A DNA stretch of 64,000 nucleotides, taken from Variovorax sp. V93. GTDB taxonomy: Bacteria; Pseudomonadota; Gammaproteobacteria; Burkholderiales; Burkholderiaceae_C. Numbering within the stretch: position 1 is the first letter of the stretch; the number at the start of each line of letters is the position of its first letter. Below are positions 27,250 through 34,557 of this stretch, in pieces. The stretch is taken from positions 1-64,000 of the forward strand of contig NZ_AP028669.1 in assembly GCF_041154485.1 (NCBI RefSeq). The letters are read 5' to 3'. The notes under the pieces were generated by a model. That model was not told the DNA's origin and made no database searches. It was given only the letters and a program-made list of their open reading frames with translations. The translations under genes were made by a program, and so were the position numbers.

Positions 27250-28689
27250 TCAGTGGTGCGGCAGGAGCGGCAGGGTCAGCGTGGCCACCGCGCCGCCGCG
27301 CGCCACATTGCCGAGCTCGATGCGCCCGCGGTGCAGCGCGGCAATCTCCTTCACGAAGGCCAGCCCGAGCCCGGTGCTCTTCTTCCGGCTGTGCGGCCGC
27401 GCGAGCGAATAGAACTTCTGGAAGACCTTTTCCTGTGCGTAGTCCGGAATGCCCGGACCATGGTCGCGCACGCTCACGCGCGCCAGCTTCGAGGTGGTCT
27501 CCAGCGTCAGAAGCACCTCGCTGCCCTGCGGTGAAAAATCGATCGCGTTGTCCAGCAGGTTGCTGATGGCGCGCCGCAGCAGGAACGGATCGCCCTCGGT
27601 GCGGGCCTCGGCGCGGATGTTCACGCGCAGCTGGATGCTGCGCTTGGCCGCCGCGGGCTGCGCGCTGAGGGCGATGTCCTCGATCAGCGAAGCCAGCGCC
27701 ACCGGCTCCGTGCGGTCCAGCCCGTGACGGGTTTCCAGTGCGGTGAGCTCCATCATGCGGTCGACGATTTCCTGGATGCGCTGTGTCTCGCGTTCGATGT
27801 TCTTCAGGAAGCGCTCGCGCTCGGCATGCGGCATCGACGGCTCCTGCAGCAGCTCGGCCGCGCCGCGGATCGCCGAGAGCGGGCTCTTCACTTCGTGCGT
27901 GAAGGTCTGCACGTAGTCGGCCACGTAGTTGCGGCCGGTCAGCGCATCGCGCATTTCGCTGAAGCCGCTGCGCACCGCGTCCACGGCGCGCCGCGCCATG
28001 CGCGAAAGGCTCAGCGTGCGCTGCGCGCGCACCCAGGCCCAGTAGTCCGAGATCAGCCCGAAGGGCCGCACCAGCCAGACCGAGACGATCACCGCCAGCA
28101 GCAGCAGCGCCAGCCCCGAACCCACGCCCACCCACAGCGTGCGGGCCCGCGCGTCCTCCACGAACTGGCCGAAGCTCTGCACCGGCTTGCCGACGCTCAC
28201 CATGCCGACGATCTCGTTGTTCCACCGGATCGGCGCGCCCACGTACATCACCGAAGTGCGCGGGTCGCCGTCGACGTCGCGCGAGGTGCGCGCGCCGTAC
28301 AGGCCGGCAAGCGTGCGGCTCACGTCGCTCCACTGCGAGTAGTCGGCGCCCAGGTGCCTGCCGAGCGAGTCGAACACCACGCGGCCGCTGCGGTCGGTGA
28401 CGTAAACGCGCAGCTCGACGCGGTTCTTGTGCAGGTTGTAGATCTGCGCGGAGAACTCGCGCGCATAGACCGTGCGGAACAGCGGCTCGAGCCGCGCGGT
28501 GTTGAGGGCGCCCGCGATCACGTCCTGCTCGACCAGGCTGGCCATGAGCTGCGAAGTCTCGACCAGCGATTCCTCGGCCGATTCGCGATAGCGCGGATCG
28601 ATGTCCGACACCACGCGGTAGAGCAGGAACGCGATGCCCGCCGTGTAGATCAGCAGGATTCCAATGAATATCCGCGTGCGCCGGCTCAC
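27250..28689 (-). CDS. creC: Sensor histidine kinase CreC
   Basis: A transmembrane sensor kinase. Residues 5-25 form a first membrane helix, a periplasmic sensor region follows (about residues 30-190), and a second helix lies near 197-217 (TLWVGVGSGLALLLLAVIVSVWLV). The kinase core has the H-box FTHEVKSPLSAIRGAAELL, N-box RRAISNLLDNAIDFS, G1 VRDHGPGIP and G2 STGLGLAFVKEIAALHRG. Length (479) and motif spelling fit CreC (474 in E. coli). It starts with a GTG whose GTGA overlaps the creB stop codon, so the pair is translationally coupled. Probably senses envelope or metabolic stress. Confidence 0.92.
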   Translation of the reverse strand: MSRRTRIFIGILLIYTAGIAFLLYRVVSDIDPRYRESAEESLVETSQLMASLVEQDVIAGALNTARLEPLFRTVYAREFSAQIYNLHKNRVELRVYVTDRSGRVVFDSLGRHLGADYSQWSDVSRTLAGLYGARTSRDVDGDPRTSVMYVGAPIRWNNEIVGMVSVGKPVQSFGQFVEDARARTLWVGVGSGLALLLLAVIVSVWLVRPFGLISDYWAWVRAQRTLSLSRMARRAVDAVRSGFSEMRDALTGRNYVADYVQTFTHEVKSPLSAIRGAAELLQEPSMPHAERERFLKNIERETQRIQEIVDRMMELTALETRHGLDRTEPVALASLIEDIALSAQPAAAKRSIQLRVNIRAEARTEGDPFLLRRAISNLLDNAIDFSPQGSEVLLTLETTSKLARVSVRDHGPGIPDYAQEKVFQKFYSLARPHSRKKSTGLGLAFVKEIAALHRGRIELGNVARGGAVATLTLPLLPHH

Positions 28690-29468
28690 GGCGTCGGGGG
28701 CAGTTCTTCGTTCAGCGCATAGCCGGTGCCGCGCAGCGTCCGGATCGGCTCCACCTCGGGCGCCACGGCCTTGAGCTTGGCGCGCAGGGTCTTCACATGC
28801 GCGTCGACGGTGCGGTCGAAGCTGTCGCTCGCGTCGTCCCAGACCAGCTGCAGCAGCTCGTCGCGCGTGAACACGCGTCCGGGCCGCTGGACCAGCAGCC
28901 GCAGCAGCCCGTATTCGTAGCGCGAGAGCTCGAGCAGGCGTCCGTAGTAGCGGATCTGCATGCGCTCGTTGTCCAGTGCAAAGGGCATTGCGGGGGGCTG
29001 GGCGGGCGCTGGAGACGCCGCGCCCGGAATTCGAGGGGGTACCCCATCGCCGGGGCCTGCGGTCCCTCCAGGGGCGGCTCGTGCGCTGCGCCGCAGGATG
29101 GTGCGCACCCGCGCCACCAGCTCGCGCGGCGAAAAGGGCTTGGCGATGTAGTCGTCGGCACCGAGTTCCAGCCCCACCACGCGGTCGATCTCGTCGCTTC
29201 GGGCCGTGAGAAACAGCATCGGCACCTCGGCGCCGCCCTGCGACTGGTTCAGCGCGCGCAGCCGCTTGAACAGCTCGAAGCCGTTGAGGTCGGGCAGCCC
29301 CACGTCCAGGATCGCGAGCGCCGGCGGCTCCTGCGCGAACTGCGCGATGGCGTCTTCGGCCGTGGCGCACCAGACCGGCGTGAAGCCGTCGCTCTTCAGC
29401 ACGTACTGGAGGGTGTCGGCAATGCCCGATTCGTCTTCGGCGATCAGGATCCGCGGTTTGAAGCTCAT
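28686..29468 (-). CDS. creB: Response regulator CreB
   Basis: An OmpR/PhoB-type regulator. The receiver domain has the acidic pair AEDE near the N-terminus, the phospho-acceptor Asp in LAILDVGLPDLNGFELF, Thr in FLTARSD and Lys in DDYIAKPFSPRELVARV. The C-terminal winged helix includes LSRYEYGLLRLLVQRPGRVFTRDELLQLVW and DRTVDAHVKTLRAKL. At 260 residues it is about 30 longer than E. coli CreB. The extra length is an Ala/Pro/Gly-rich linker (residues about 130-165, RAAPGGTAGPGDGVPPRIPGAASPAPAQPPA). First gene of the creB-creC pair; it should bind the TTCAC-N6-TTCAC box upstream of creD. Confidence 0.93.
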   Translation of the reverse strand: MSFKPRILIAEDESGIADTLQYVLKSDGFTPVWCATAEDAIAQFAQEPPALAILDVGLPDLNGFELFKRLRALNQSQGGAEVPMLFLTARSDEIDRVVGLELGADDYIAKPFSPRELVARVRTILRRSARAAPGGTAGPGDGVPPRIPGAASPAPAQPPAMPFALDNERMQIRYYGRLLELSRYEYGLLRLLVQRPGRVFTRDELLQLVWDDASDSFDRTVDAHVKTLRAKLKAVAPEVEPIRTLRGTGYALNEELPPTP

Positions 29469-29609
29469 CCCCGGATGTTAGCGAGCGGGCGCCGTCCGGC
29501 GACGGCCGGTTTGGCCGCGTGGCGCCGCGAACACGGCGCGGCCGTTCACGGACTTTTTTTCGGGCGCGGCGCTGTCCCCGTTTCTATTTCTTATTTCTCT
29601 TATTCAAAT

Positions 29610-29621
29610 TAGTAGTAGTAG
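29610..29621 (+). other. Four tandem TAG triplets (DnaA-trio candidate)
   Basis: TAGTAGTAGTAG, immediately right of a T-rich tract and followed by ATAAGG and a GC-rich spacer. On this strand the DnaA box lies on the 3' side, so triplets read 3'-GAT-5' away from the box, the reported DnaA-trio polarity. Confidence 0.5.
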
Positions 29622-29758
29622 ATAAGGGCAGCGCCGGTCTGTGGACATGGCACTTTTTCCCTTGCGTGACATGGACTTGTCATGCCCGCGTCACTGTGCG
29701 CAGCTGCGCTTCCATGCTGTCGCACCAAAAGGAACAACATTGCTGGAAGCGCCGGCCC

Positions 29759-29767
29759 TGTGGATAA
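29759..29767 (-). other. DnaA box, exact TTATCCACA
   Basis: TGTGGATAA on the plus strand is the exact reverse complement of the high-affinity DnaA box. Confidence 0.75.
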
Positions 29768-29935
29768 CGCCCTGCTTGTGCCGGAAATCTCCCCAGAGTT
29801 GTCCTTTGACACGCTCCGGAAAATCTGCCAAAGGCGTTTTCCGGTGCGAGAAATTCATTGCCTCATATTTGGGCAGACTGTAGATTTTTCATATAGATCA
29901 ATCACTTAGCTTTCTCTTACAAGGAAGTGCGAGTG

Positions 29936-29944
29936 TTATCCACA
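29936..29944 (+). other. DnaA box, exact TTATCCACA
   Basis: Exact high-affinity DnaA box, 169 bases from the previous one and in the opposite orientation. Confidence 0.75.
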
Positions 29945-29994
29945 GAGTTGCCCAAGCTTTGTGGGGAGAACCGGCGGCGGAACCTTTGGGCCCC

Positions 29995-30987
29995 ATGCCG
30001 AACGAACTTTGTCCCTCAACCAGTGGAAATTCGAACGTGACACCTTCCGAAACCCGGGCCATCGTGTCCCTCAGCCTCCTGGCCGCCTTCGTCGACGGCG
30101 AGAAGCACGAGCGCGAACGCGCCGAGATCAAGCGCATTGCCGAAGGTCTTTCGCAAGCCGACGGCGTGAACCTGCCCACGCTCTACCAGGACGTCCTGAT
30201 GAAGCGCGTCTCGCTGGCTTCGGTCGCGGGCGAGCTGAAGAGCACGGAATCGAAGCAGCTGGCCTACGAGATGGCGGTGTGCGTGTGCGATGCGGACGGC
30301 GCGCAGTCCGATGCCGAGCGCATGTTCCTGGCGGACGTGCGCACCTCGCTCGGGCTGGCTGCCTCGGCGGCGCAGTTCTCGCAGCAGGCGGAAGAGATTG
30401 CGGCAGCGGTGCCGGCGGCGGCCCCCGGCACGGGCACGGCCGTCGCGCCAGCTGCCGCTGCGCCATCGCCCGACAGCGCGGAGCTCGACAAGTTGATCCT
30501 CAATGCGTCCATCCTCAACGGCGCGCTCGAACTGCTGCCCGAGACGCTCTCGACCATGGCGATCATTCCGCTGCAGATGAAGCTGGTCTACCGCATCGGC
30601 AAGGCCTACGGCTACGAACTCGACAGCGGCCACGTGAAGGATTTCCTGGCGACGGTCGGCGTGGGCCTGACCTCGCAGTACCTGGAGCAGGCCGGGCGCA
30701 AGCTGCTCGGCGGCCTGCTCGGCAAAATGGGTGGCGGACTGCTGCGCGGCCTCGGCAACCAGGCGGTGAGCTCGGGCATGAGCTTCGCCTCGACCTACGC
30801 GCTCGGACACGTGGCCAAGCGCTACTACGCCGGCGGCCGCACGCTCTCGGCGCAGATGCTCAAGGACACCTTTTCGGGCGTGGTGCAGGAAGGCAAGAGC
30901 CTGCAGACCCAGTACCTGCCGGCCATCCAGGAAAAGGCCCGCACCCTCGATGCCGGAAAGGTGCTGTCGCTGGTCAGGGGAGCCTGA
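29995..30987 (+). CDS. TerB-like protein with C-terminal DUF697-like region
   Basis: A protein of about 330 residues. The first 140 residues are acidic, helical and TerB-like (RAIVSLSLLAAFVDGEKHERERAEIKRIAEGL...MAVCVCDADGAQSDAERMFLADVRTSLGL). A low-complexity Ala/Pro linker follows, then a C-terminal region with Gly-rich amphipathic helices (TMAIIPLQMKLVYRIGKAYGYEL...QAGRKLLGGLLGKMGGGLLRGLGNQAVSSGMSFASTYALGHVAKRYYAGGRTL) resembling DUF697-type membrane-associated proteins. The name TerB does not prove a role in tellurite resistance. The start is uncertain: ATG 29995 or a GTG near 30037. It abuts the putative origin. Confidence 0.7.
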   Translation: MPNELCPSTSGNSNVTPSETRAIVSLSLLAAFVDGEKHERERAEIKRIAEGLSQADGVNLPTLYQDVLMKRVSLASVAGELKSTESKQLAYEMAVCVCDADGAQSDAERMFLADVRTSLGLAASAAQFSQQAEEIAAAVPAAAPGTGTAVAPAAAAPSPDSAELDKLILNASILNGALELLPETLSTMAIIPLQMKLVYRIGKAYGYELDSGHVKDFLATVGVGLTSQYLEQAGRKLLGGLLGKMGGGLLRGLGNQAVSSGMSFASTYALGHVAKRYYAGGRTLSAQMLKDTFSGVVQEGKSLQTQYLPAIQEKARTLDAGKVLSLVRGA

Positions 30988-30997
30988 TCCCCTTTTT
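30977..30997 (+). terminator. Rho-independent terminator overlapping the stop codon
   Basis: The stem GGGGA / TCCCC with a six-base loop GCCTGA is followed directly by TTTTT. The TGA stop of the TerB-like gene lies in the loop. Confidence 0.65.
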
Positions 30998-31017
30998 CAG
31001 GAACACCGTGGGAGAGC

Positions 31018-31425
31018 CTATCTGGCCAGGTCGTCGAGGATCGGGCAGTCGGGGCGCGCATCCCCGTGGCAGCAGTGCACGAGGTGCGCGAGCGTGTGGC
31101 GCATCGACTGCATGTCGGCAATGCGCTGCTCCAGTTCGCCCAGGTGCTTTTGCGCGATGCGCTTCACGCTCGAACTCGCACGCCGGCGGTTGTGCCACAG
31201 GCCCACGAGCTCGGCGATTTCCTCCATCGAGAAACCGAGATCGCGCGAGCGCTTGATGAAGCGCAGCGTGTGGATGTCGGCATCGCCGTACTGGCGGTAG
31301 CCGCTTTCGGTGCGCGCCACCGGGGGCAGCAGGCCCAGGCCCTCGTAGTGCCGCACCATGCGCGCCGAGACACCCGAGAGCCGTGCGGCCTCGCCGATCG
31401 AGATGGTGGTGCCGAAGCTGCTCAT
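31018..31425 (-). CDS. cueR: Copper-responsive MerR-family regulator CueR
   Basis: A 135-residue MerR-type activator that senses Cu(I). The N-terminal HTH begins ISIGEAARLSGVSARMVRHYEGLGLLPPVARTESGYRQYGDADIHTLRFIKRSRDLGFSM, followed by a dimerisation helix. The metal loop CCHGDARPDCPIL has the two Cys (C-x7-C counted from the second Cys of the pair) and the DCPI spelling typical of CueR for monovalent copper. Its start codon overlaps the stop of the preceding copZ-like gene by four bases. It should act on the two CueR-type operators in the divergent region before copA. Confidence 0.92.
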   Translation of the reverse strand: MSSFGTTISIGEAARLSGVSARMVRHYEGLGLLPPVARTESGYRQYGDADIHTLRFIKRSRDLGFSMEEIAELVGLWHNRRRASSSVKRIAQKHLGELEQRIADMQSMRHTLAHLVHCCHGDARPDCPILDDLAR

Positions 31426-31616
31426 TGGACCCTGTAGCCGGCGTTCTCTATTGCTGCCACGATGTCCTTTCGAGGCTGTGCGCTCAGCACGTCGACATGG
31501 CCGGTTTCAAGATCCACCGTGACCTGCGCCTCGGGGTCCACCGTCTGTACCGCGTTCTGCACCGCGCTCACGCAGTGGCCGCAACTCATGCCCGAGACCT
31601 GGAATTTCTGGCTCAT
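31422..31616 (-). CDS. copZ: Copper chaperone CopZ (heavy-metal-associated domain)
   Basis: A 64-residue single HMA domain with the Cu(I)-binding motif GMSCGHC near the N-terminus and the betaalphabeta-type pattern VSAVQNAVQTVDPEAQVTVDLETGHVDVLS. It probably delivers Cu(I) to CopA. It is the first gene of a copZ-cueR pair divergent from copA, and its stop overlaps the cueR start (ATGA). Confidence 0.92.
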   Translation of the reverse strand: MSQKFQVSGMSCGHCVSAVQNAVQTVDPEAQVTVDLETGHVDVLSAQPRKDIVAAIENAGYRVQ

Positions 31617-31663
31617 CGTCTTTGCTCCTGTTGAATGAAATGAAGTGAACGAACCGCCAGTTT

Positions 31664-31687
31664 GAACCTTCTCATGATGTCAATGTC
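31664..31687 (-). promoter_or_regulatory. CueR-type operator for copZ-cueR
   Basis: On the minus strand a TTGACA -35 (complement of 31678-31683) is followed by the half-site GAGAAGGTTCAAAC. The long spacer and GAAGGTT half fit MerR/CueR-type promoters. The plus-strand core ACCTTCTCATGATGTCA is a 14-of-19 match to the second operator. Confidence 0.55.
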
Positions 31688-31714
31688 CAGCGCAGGGACA
31701 CTGCGTACCCCGGC

Positions 31715-31745
31715 TTGACCTTGCCATGATGTGAGACTTTAGCCT
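31715..31745 (+). promoter_or_regulatory. CueR-type promoter/operator for copA
   Basis: TTGACC (31715-31720), then a 19-base spacer and a weak -10 TAGCCT (31740-31745). The left arm GACCTTGCC matches the CueR half-site; the right arm is degenerate. The 19-base spacer is the hallmark of MerR-family promoters. Confidence 0.6.
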
Positions 31746-31751
31746 CGGGGC

Positions 31752-33992
31752 ATGGACAATCTGCTGCACAACCTGAACGACCCGATGAGCACCCTGGATC
31801 TTTCCGTCGGCGGCATGACCTGCGCCTCTTGCGTGATGCGCGTCGAACGCGCGCTCAGGAACGTGCCGGGCGTGCAGGAGGTCAGCGTGAACCTCGCCAC
31901 CGAATCGGCGCGCGTGACCGCCGCTGGCGGCGAGGACCTGGATGCCCGCCTGCGCCGTGCCGTGCGTGCCGCCGGCTACGAGCCGCTCGCGGCCAGCAGC
32001 GCGGCCGACGAGGCGGCTGCGCTGTCGCCCTGGCACGGTTTCGCGCCCGTGGCCATCGGACTGCTGCTGTCGATACCGCTGCTCGCCCCGATGCTCGGCC
32101 AACCCTTCGGGCAGGACTGGATGCTGCCGCCCTGGCTGCAGCTGCTGCTGGCGGCGCCGGTGCAGTTCTGGCTCGGGGCGCGCTTCTATCGCGCAGGCTG
32201 GCATGCAGCAAAGGCGGGCACCGGCAACATGGACCTGCTGGTGGCGCTCGGCACCAGTGCGGCATTCGGCCTGTCGCTCTGGCTCTGGTGGCGCGCGGCC
32301 ACGGGCGTGCATGCGGGGCACGGCGGCGTGCCGCATCTGTATTTCGAAGCCTCGGCAGTGGTGATCACGCTGGTACTGCTCGGCAAGTGGCTGGAGGCGC
32401 GCGCCAAGCGGCAGGCCACTTCGGCGATCCGCGCGCTGCAGCAGTTGCGGCCCGAAACCGCGCATCTGGTCGGCCCGCGCGGCGAAAGCGACGTGCCGCT
32501 GGCCGAGGTGATGGTGGGCGACCGGCTCGCGGTGCGTCCGGGCGAACGCGTGCCCGCCGATGCGCGCGTGATCGAGGGGCAGTCCGAGGTCGACGAATCG
32601 ATGCTCACGGGCGAGCCGCTGCCGGTGCCGAAGGGACCTGGCAACGCATTGACGGGCGGCGCGGTCAATGGCGACGGCCGCATGGTCGTGGAGGTGCGCG
32701 CGGTGGGTGCCGAGAGCGTGCTGGCGCGCATCATCCGCCTGGTCGAGGACGCGCAGGCGGCCAAGGCGCCGATCCAGCGGCTGGTGGACCAGGTCGCGGC
32801 CGTGTTCGTGCCGGTGGTGCTGGCGATTGCGCTGGCCACGCTGGCGGGATGGCTGCTTGCGGGCGCCGGCATCGAGGTTGCCATGATCCATGCGGTGGCC
32901 GTGCTGGTCATTGCCTGCCCCTGTGCGCTGGGCCTTGCGACGCCGGTTGCCGTGATGGCCGGCACCGGTGTGGCGGCGCGCCGCGGCATCCTCATCAAGG
33001 ACGCGCGGGCGTTGGAGCTTGCGCACCGCGTCGGCACCGTGGCCTTCGACAAGACCGGCACGCTGACGCTGGGCCGGCCGGTGCTCACGGCGCTGGTGCC
33101 GGTGGCGGGCGGCAGCGATGAAGCCGCATTGCTCGCAACCGCCGCCAGCCTGCAAGGCGGCAGCGAGCATCCGCTGGCGCGTGCCGTGATGGCGGCTGCC
33201 GCACAGCGCGGCGTGCAGGCACCGCCACTGAATGCGATGCAGGCGATGCCTGGCCGCGGCGTGCGCGGTCTGGTGAATGGCGAGCCCTGGGCCATTGCCA
33301 GCCTGCGCTGGTGCGCGGAGCTCGGCGCCGTGATCGACGCCGCGCAGCTCGAGCATCTGCACGGGCAGGGTGCCACCGTATCCGCATTGCTGCGTTTCGA
33401 CGCGCCGGGTGCTGCCCGGGTGCAGGCGCTGCTGGCCTTTGCCGACGAGCCCAAGCCCGAGGCCGCGCAAGCCATCCGCACGTTGCATGCACGCGGCCTG
33501 CGCGTGGTGATGATCTCGGGCGACAACCTGCGCGCCGCGCAGGCCATGGCGGCGCGGCTCGGCATTGCGGCCGAGGACGTGCGCGCCGAGGTGCTGCCCG
33601 CCGACAAGGCAGCGCAGGTCAGCGCCTTGAAGAAGAACGGCCAGGTGGTCGCGATGATCGGCGACGGTGCCAACGATGCGCCCGCGCTGGCCGCGGCCGA
33701 CGTGGGCATTGCCATGGCGCCTGCGGGTGGCGGCACCGACGTGGCGATGGAAGCGGCGGGCATCACGCTGATGCGCGGCGACCTGTCGCTCGTGGCCGAA
33801 GCGCTCGAGCTCTCGGCGCGCACGGTGGCCAAGATCCGGCAGAACCTGTTCTGGGCCTTTGCCTACAACGTGGCCGGCATTCCGCTGGCCGCCTTCGGGC
33901 TGCTGAGCCCGGTGGTGGCGGGTGCGGCGATGGCGCTGTCGAGCGTCAGCGTGATGGCCAATGCGCTGCTGCTGCGGCGCTGGAAGCCTTGA
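31752..33992 (+). CDS. copA: Copper-exporting P1B-type ATPase CopA
   Basis: A Cu(I)-exporting ATPase of 746 residues in the inner membrane. One N-terminal HMA domain with GGMTCASC is followed by eight membrane helices. The transport motif is [12 protein letters not shown], the phosphorylation site DKTGTLTLG, the dephosphorylation motif LTGEPLPV, the HP pair in [14 protein letters not shown], and the hinge [22 protein letters not shown]. All are intact. The start at 31752 lies only a few bases after the inferred -10, so the transcript may be nearly leaderless or the real start may be the ATG at 31785. Divergent from copZ-cueR. Confidence 0.95.
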   Translation: MDNLLHNLNDPMSTLDLSVGGMTCASCVMRVERALRNVPGVQEVSVNLATESARVTAAGGEDLDARLRRAVRAAGYEPLAASSAADEAAALSPWHGFAPVAIGLLLSIPLLAPMLGQPFGQDWMLPPWLQLLLAAPVQFWLGARFYRAGWHAAKAGTGNMDLLVALGTSAAFGLSLWLWWRAATGVHAGHGGVPHLYFEASAVVITLVLLGKWLEARAKRQATSAIRALQQLRPETAHLVGPRGESDVPLAEVMVGDRLAVRPGERVPADARVIEGQSEVDESMLTGEPLPVPKGPGNALTGGAVNGDGRMVVEVRAVGAESVLARIIRLVEDAQAAKAPIQRLVDQVAAVFVPVVLAIALATLAGWLLAGAGIEVAMIHAVAVLVIACPCALGLATPVAVMAGTGVAARRGILIKDARALELAHRVGTVAFDKTGTLTLGRPVLTALVPVAGGSDEAALLATAASLQGGSEHPLARAVMAAAAQRGVQAPPLNAMQAMPGRGVRGLVNGEPWAIASLRWCAELGAVIDAAQLEHLHGQGATVSALLRFDAPGAARVQALLAFADEPKPEAAQAIRTLHARGLRVVMISGDNLRAAQAMAARLGIAAEDVRAEVLPADKAAQVSALKKNGQVVAMIGDGANDAPALAAADVGIAMAPAGGGTDVAMEAAGITLMRGDLSLVAEALELSARTVAKIRQNLFWAFAYNVAGIPLAAFGLLSPVVAGAAMALSSVSVMANALLLRRWKP

Positions 33993-34008
33993 GCCCTCCC
34001 CGTCGATC

Positions 34009-34491
34009 TCAGTCGATCAGCAGCGCCAGCAGGTGGTCGTCGATGTAGTCGGCCTGGCCGGCGCGCTTGTAGAACTTGCGCAGGGTGCCTTCGTACTCGA
34101 AGCCCAGCTTCTCGTAGAAGCGCAGCCCCGGCGCGTTGTCGCTCTCGGCATAGAGCTCGATGCGCTTGACCCCCTCGGCCTTGAGCCTGGCGATGGCATC
34201 GCTCACCATGGCCTGCGCAATGCCCTTGCCGTGCAGCGACGGATCGACCGCGAGCGTGCCGAAACAGGCCACGTGCCGCGCACGGCCCGGGTAGCGCGTC
34301 GCGCGGTAGAAGCCTGCGACGCGGCCATCGGCTTCATAGACATAGAAGCTGCGGCTGTCGACCAGCTCCTTGTAGATGGCGCGGAATTCATCGAGCGGCA
34401 TGGGGTCGTAGCCCAGGAACGGGACCACGCTCTCGTGCATGTAGATGGAGAAGACCGCTTCGAGGTCCTGGGGGGTGGCGAGCCTGCGCAT
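34009..34491 (-). CDS. GNAT family N-acetyltransferase
   Basis: A complete 160-residue GNAT. Motif A is VACFGTLAVDPSLHGKGIAQAMVSDAIARLKAEG (acetyl-CoA loop LHGKGIA), and motif B is IELYAESDNAPGLRFYEKLGFEYEGTLRKFY. The ending resembles phosphinothricin- or ribosomal-type acetyltransferases that modify small amines. The substrate cannot be predicted. It stands alone, convergent with copA. Confidence 0.85.
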   Translation of the reverse strand: MRRLATPQDLEAVFSIYMHESVVPFLGYDPMPLDEFRAIYKELVDSRSFYVYEADGRVAGFYRATRYPGRARHVACFGTLAVDPSLHGKGIAQAMVSDAIARLKAEGVKRIELYAESDNAPGLRFYEKLGFEYEGTLRKFYKRAGQADYIDDHLLALLID

Positions 34492-34557
34492 GGATGACGG
34501 ATTTTCTGCGGATGCGGCGACGAAAGCGCCAGCATACCCAGTCCGTCGTTGCGCTCC

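Larger units (their letters stand above)
29469..29994. other. Candidate replication origin (gene-free, DnaA boxes, TAG trios)
   Basis: About 525 bases without a credible gene and AT-richer than the rest of the window. From left to right: an AT-rich tract (29580-29609), four consecutive TAG triplets (29610-29621), a GC-rich spacer, and a degenerate DnaA box TGTGGACAT (29640-29648). Then follow an exact inverted DnaA box TGTGGATAA (29759-29767), an IHF-like site (29896-29908) and an exact box TTATCCACA (29936-29944). Box, GC-rich spacer, TAG repeat and AT-rich tract in this order match the basal unwinding system described for bacterial origins. It lies about 14 kb from parS but 28 kb from dnaA. 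Small ORFs in it look spurious. Confidence 0.6.

Noticed and set aside
29640..29648. Third DnaA box TGTGGACAT as a full site
   Set aside because: Two mismatches to TTATCCACA; kept only as a degenerate box supporting the origin candidate.
29609..29909. Small ORFs in the putative origin
   Set aside because: Three overlapping frames on both strands, none with a good ribosome site or familiar pattern, across DnaA boxes and the TAG repeat.
29959..29994. Upstream ATG start for the TerB-like protein
   Set aside because: MWGEPAAEPLGP looks non-coding and would extend the gene to within 15 bases of a DnaA box.
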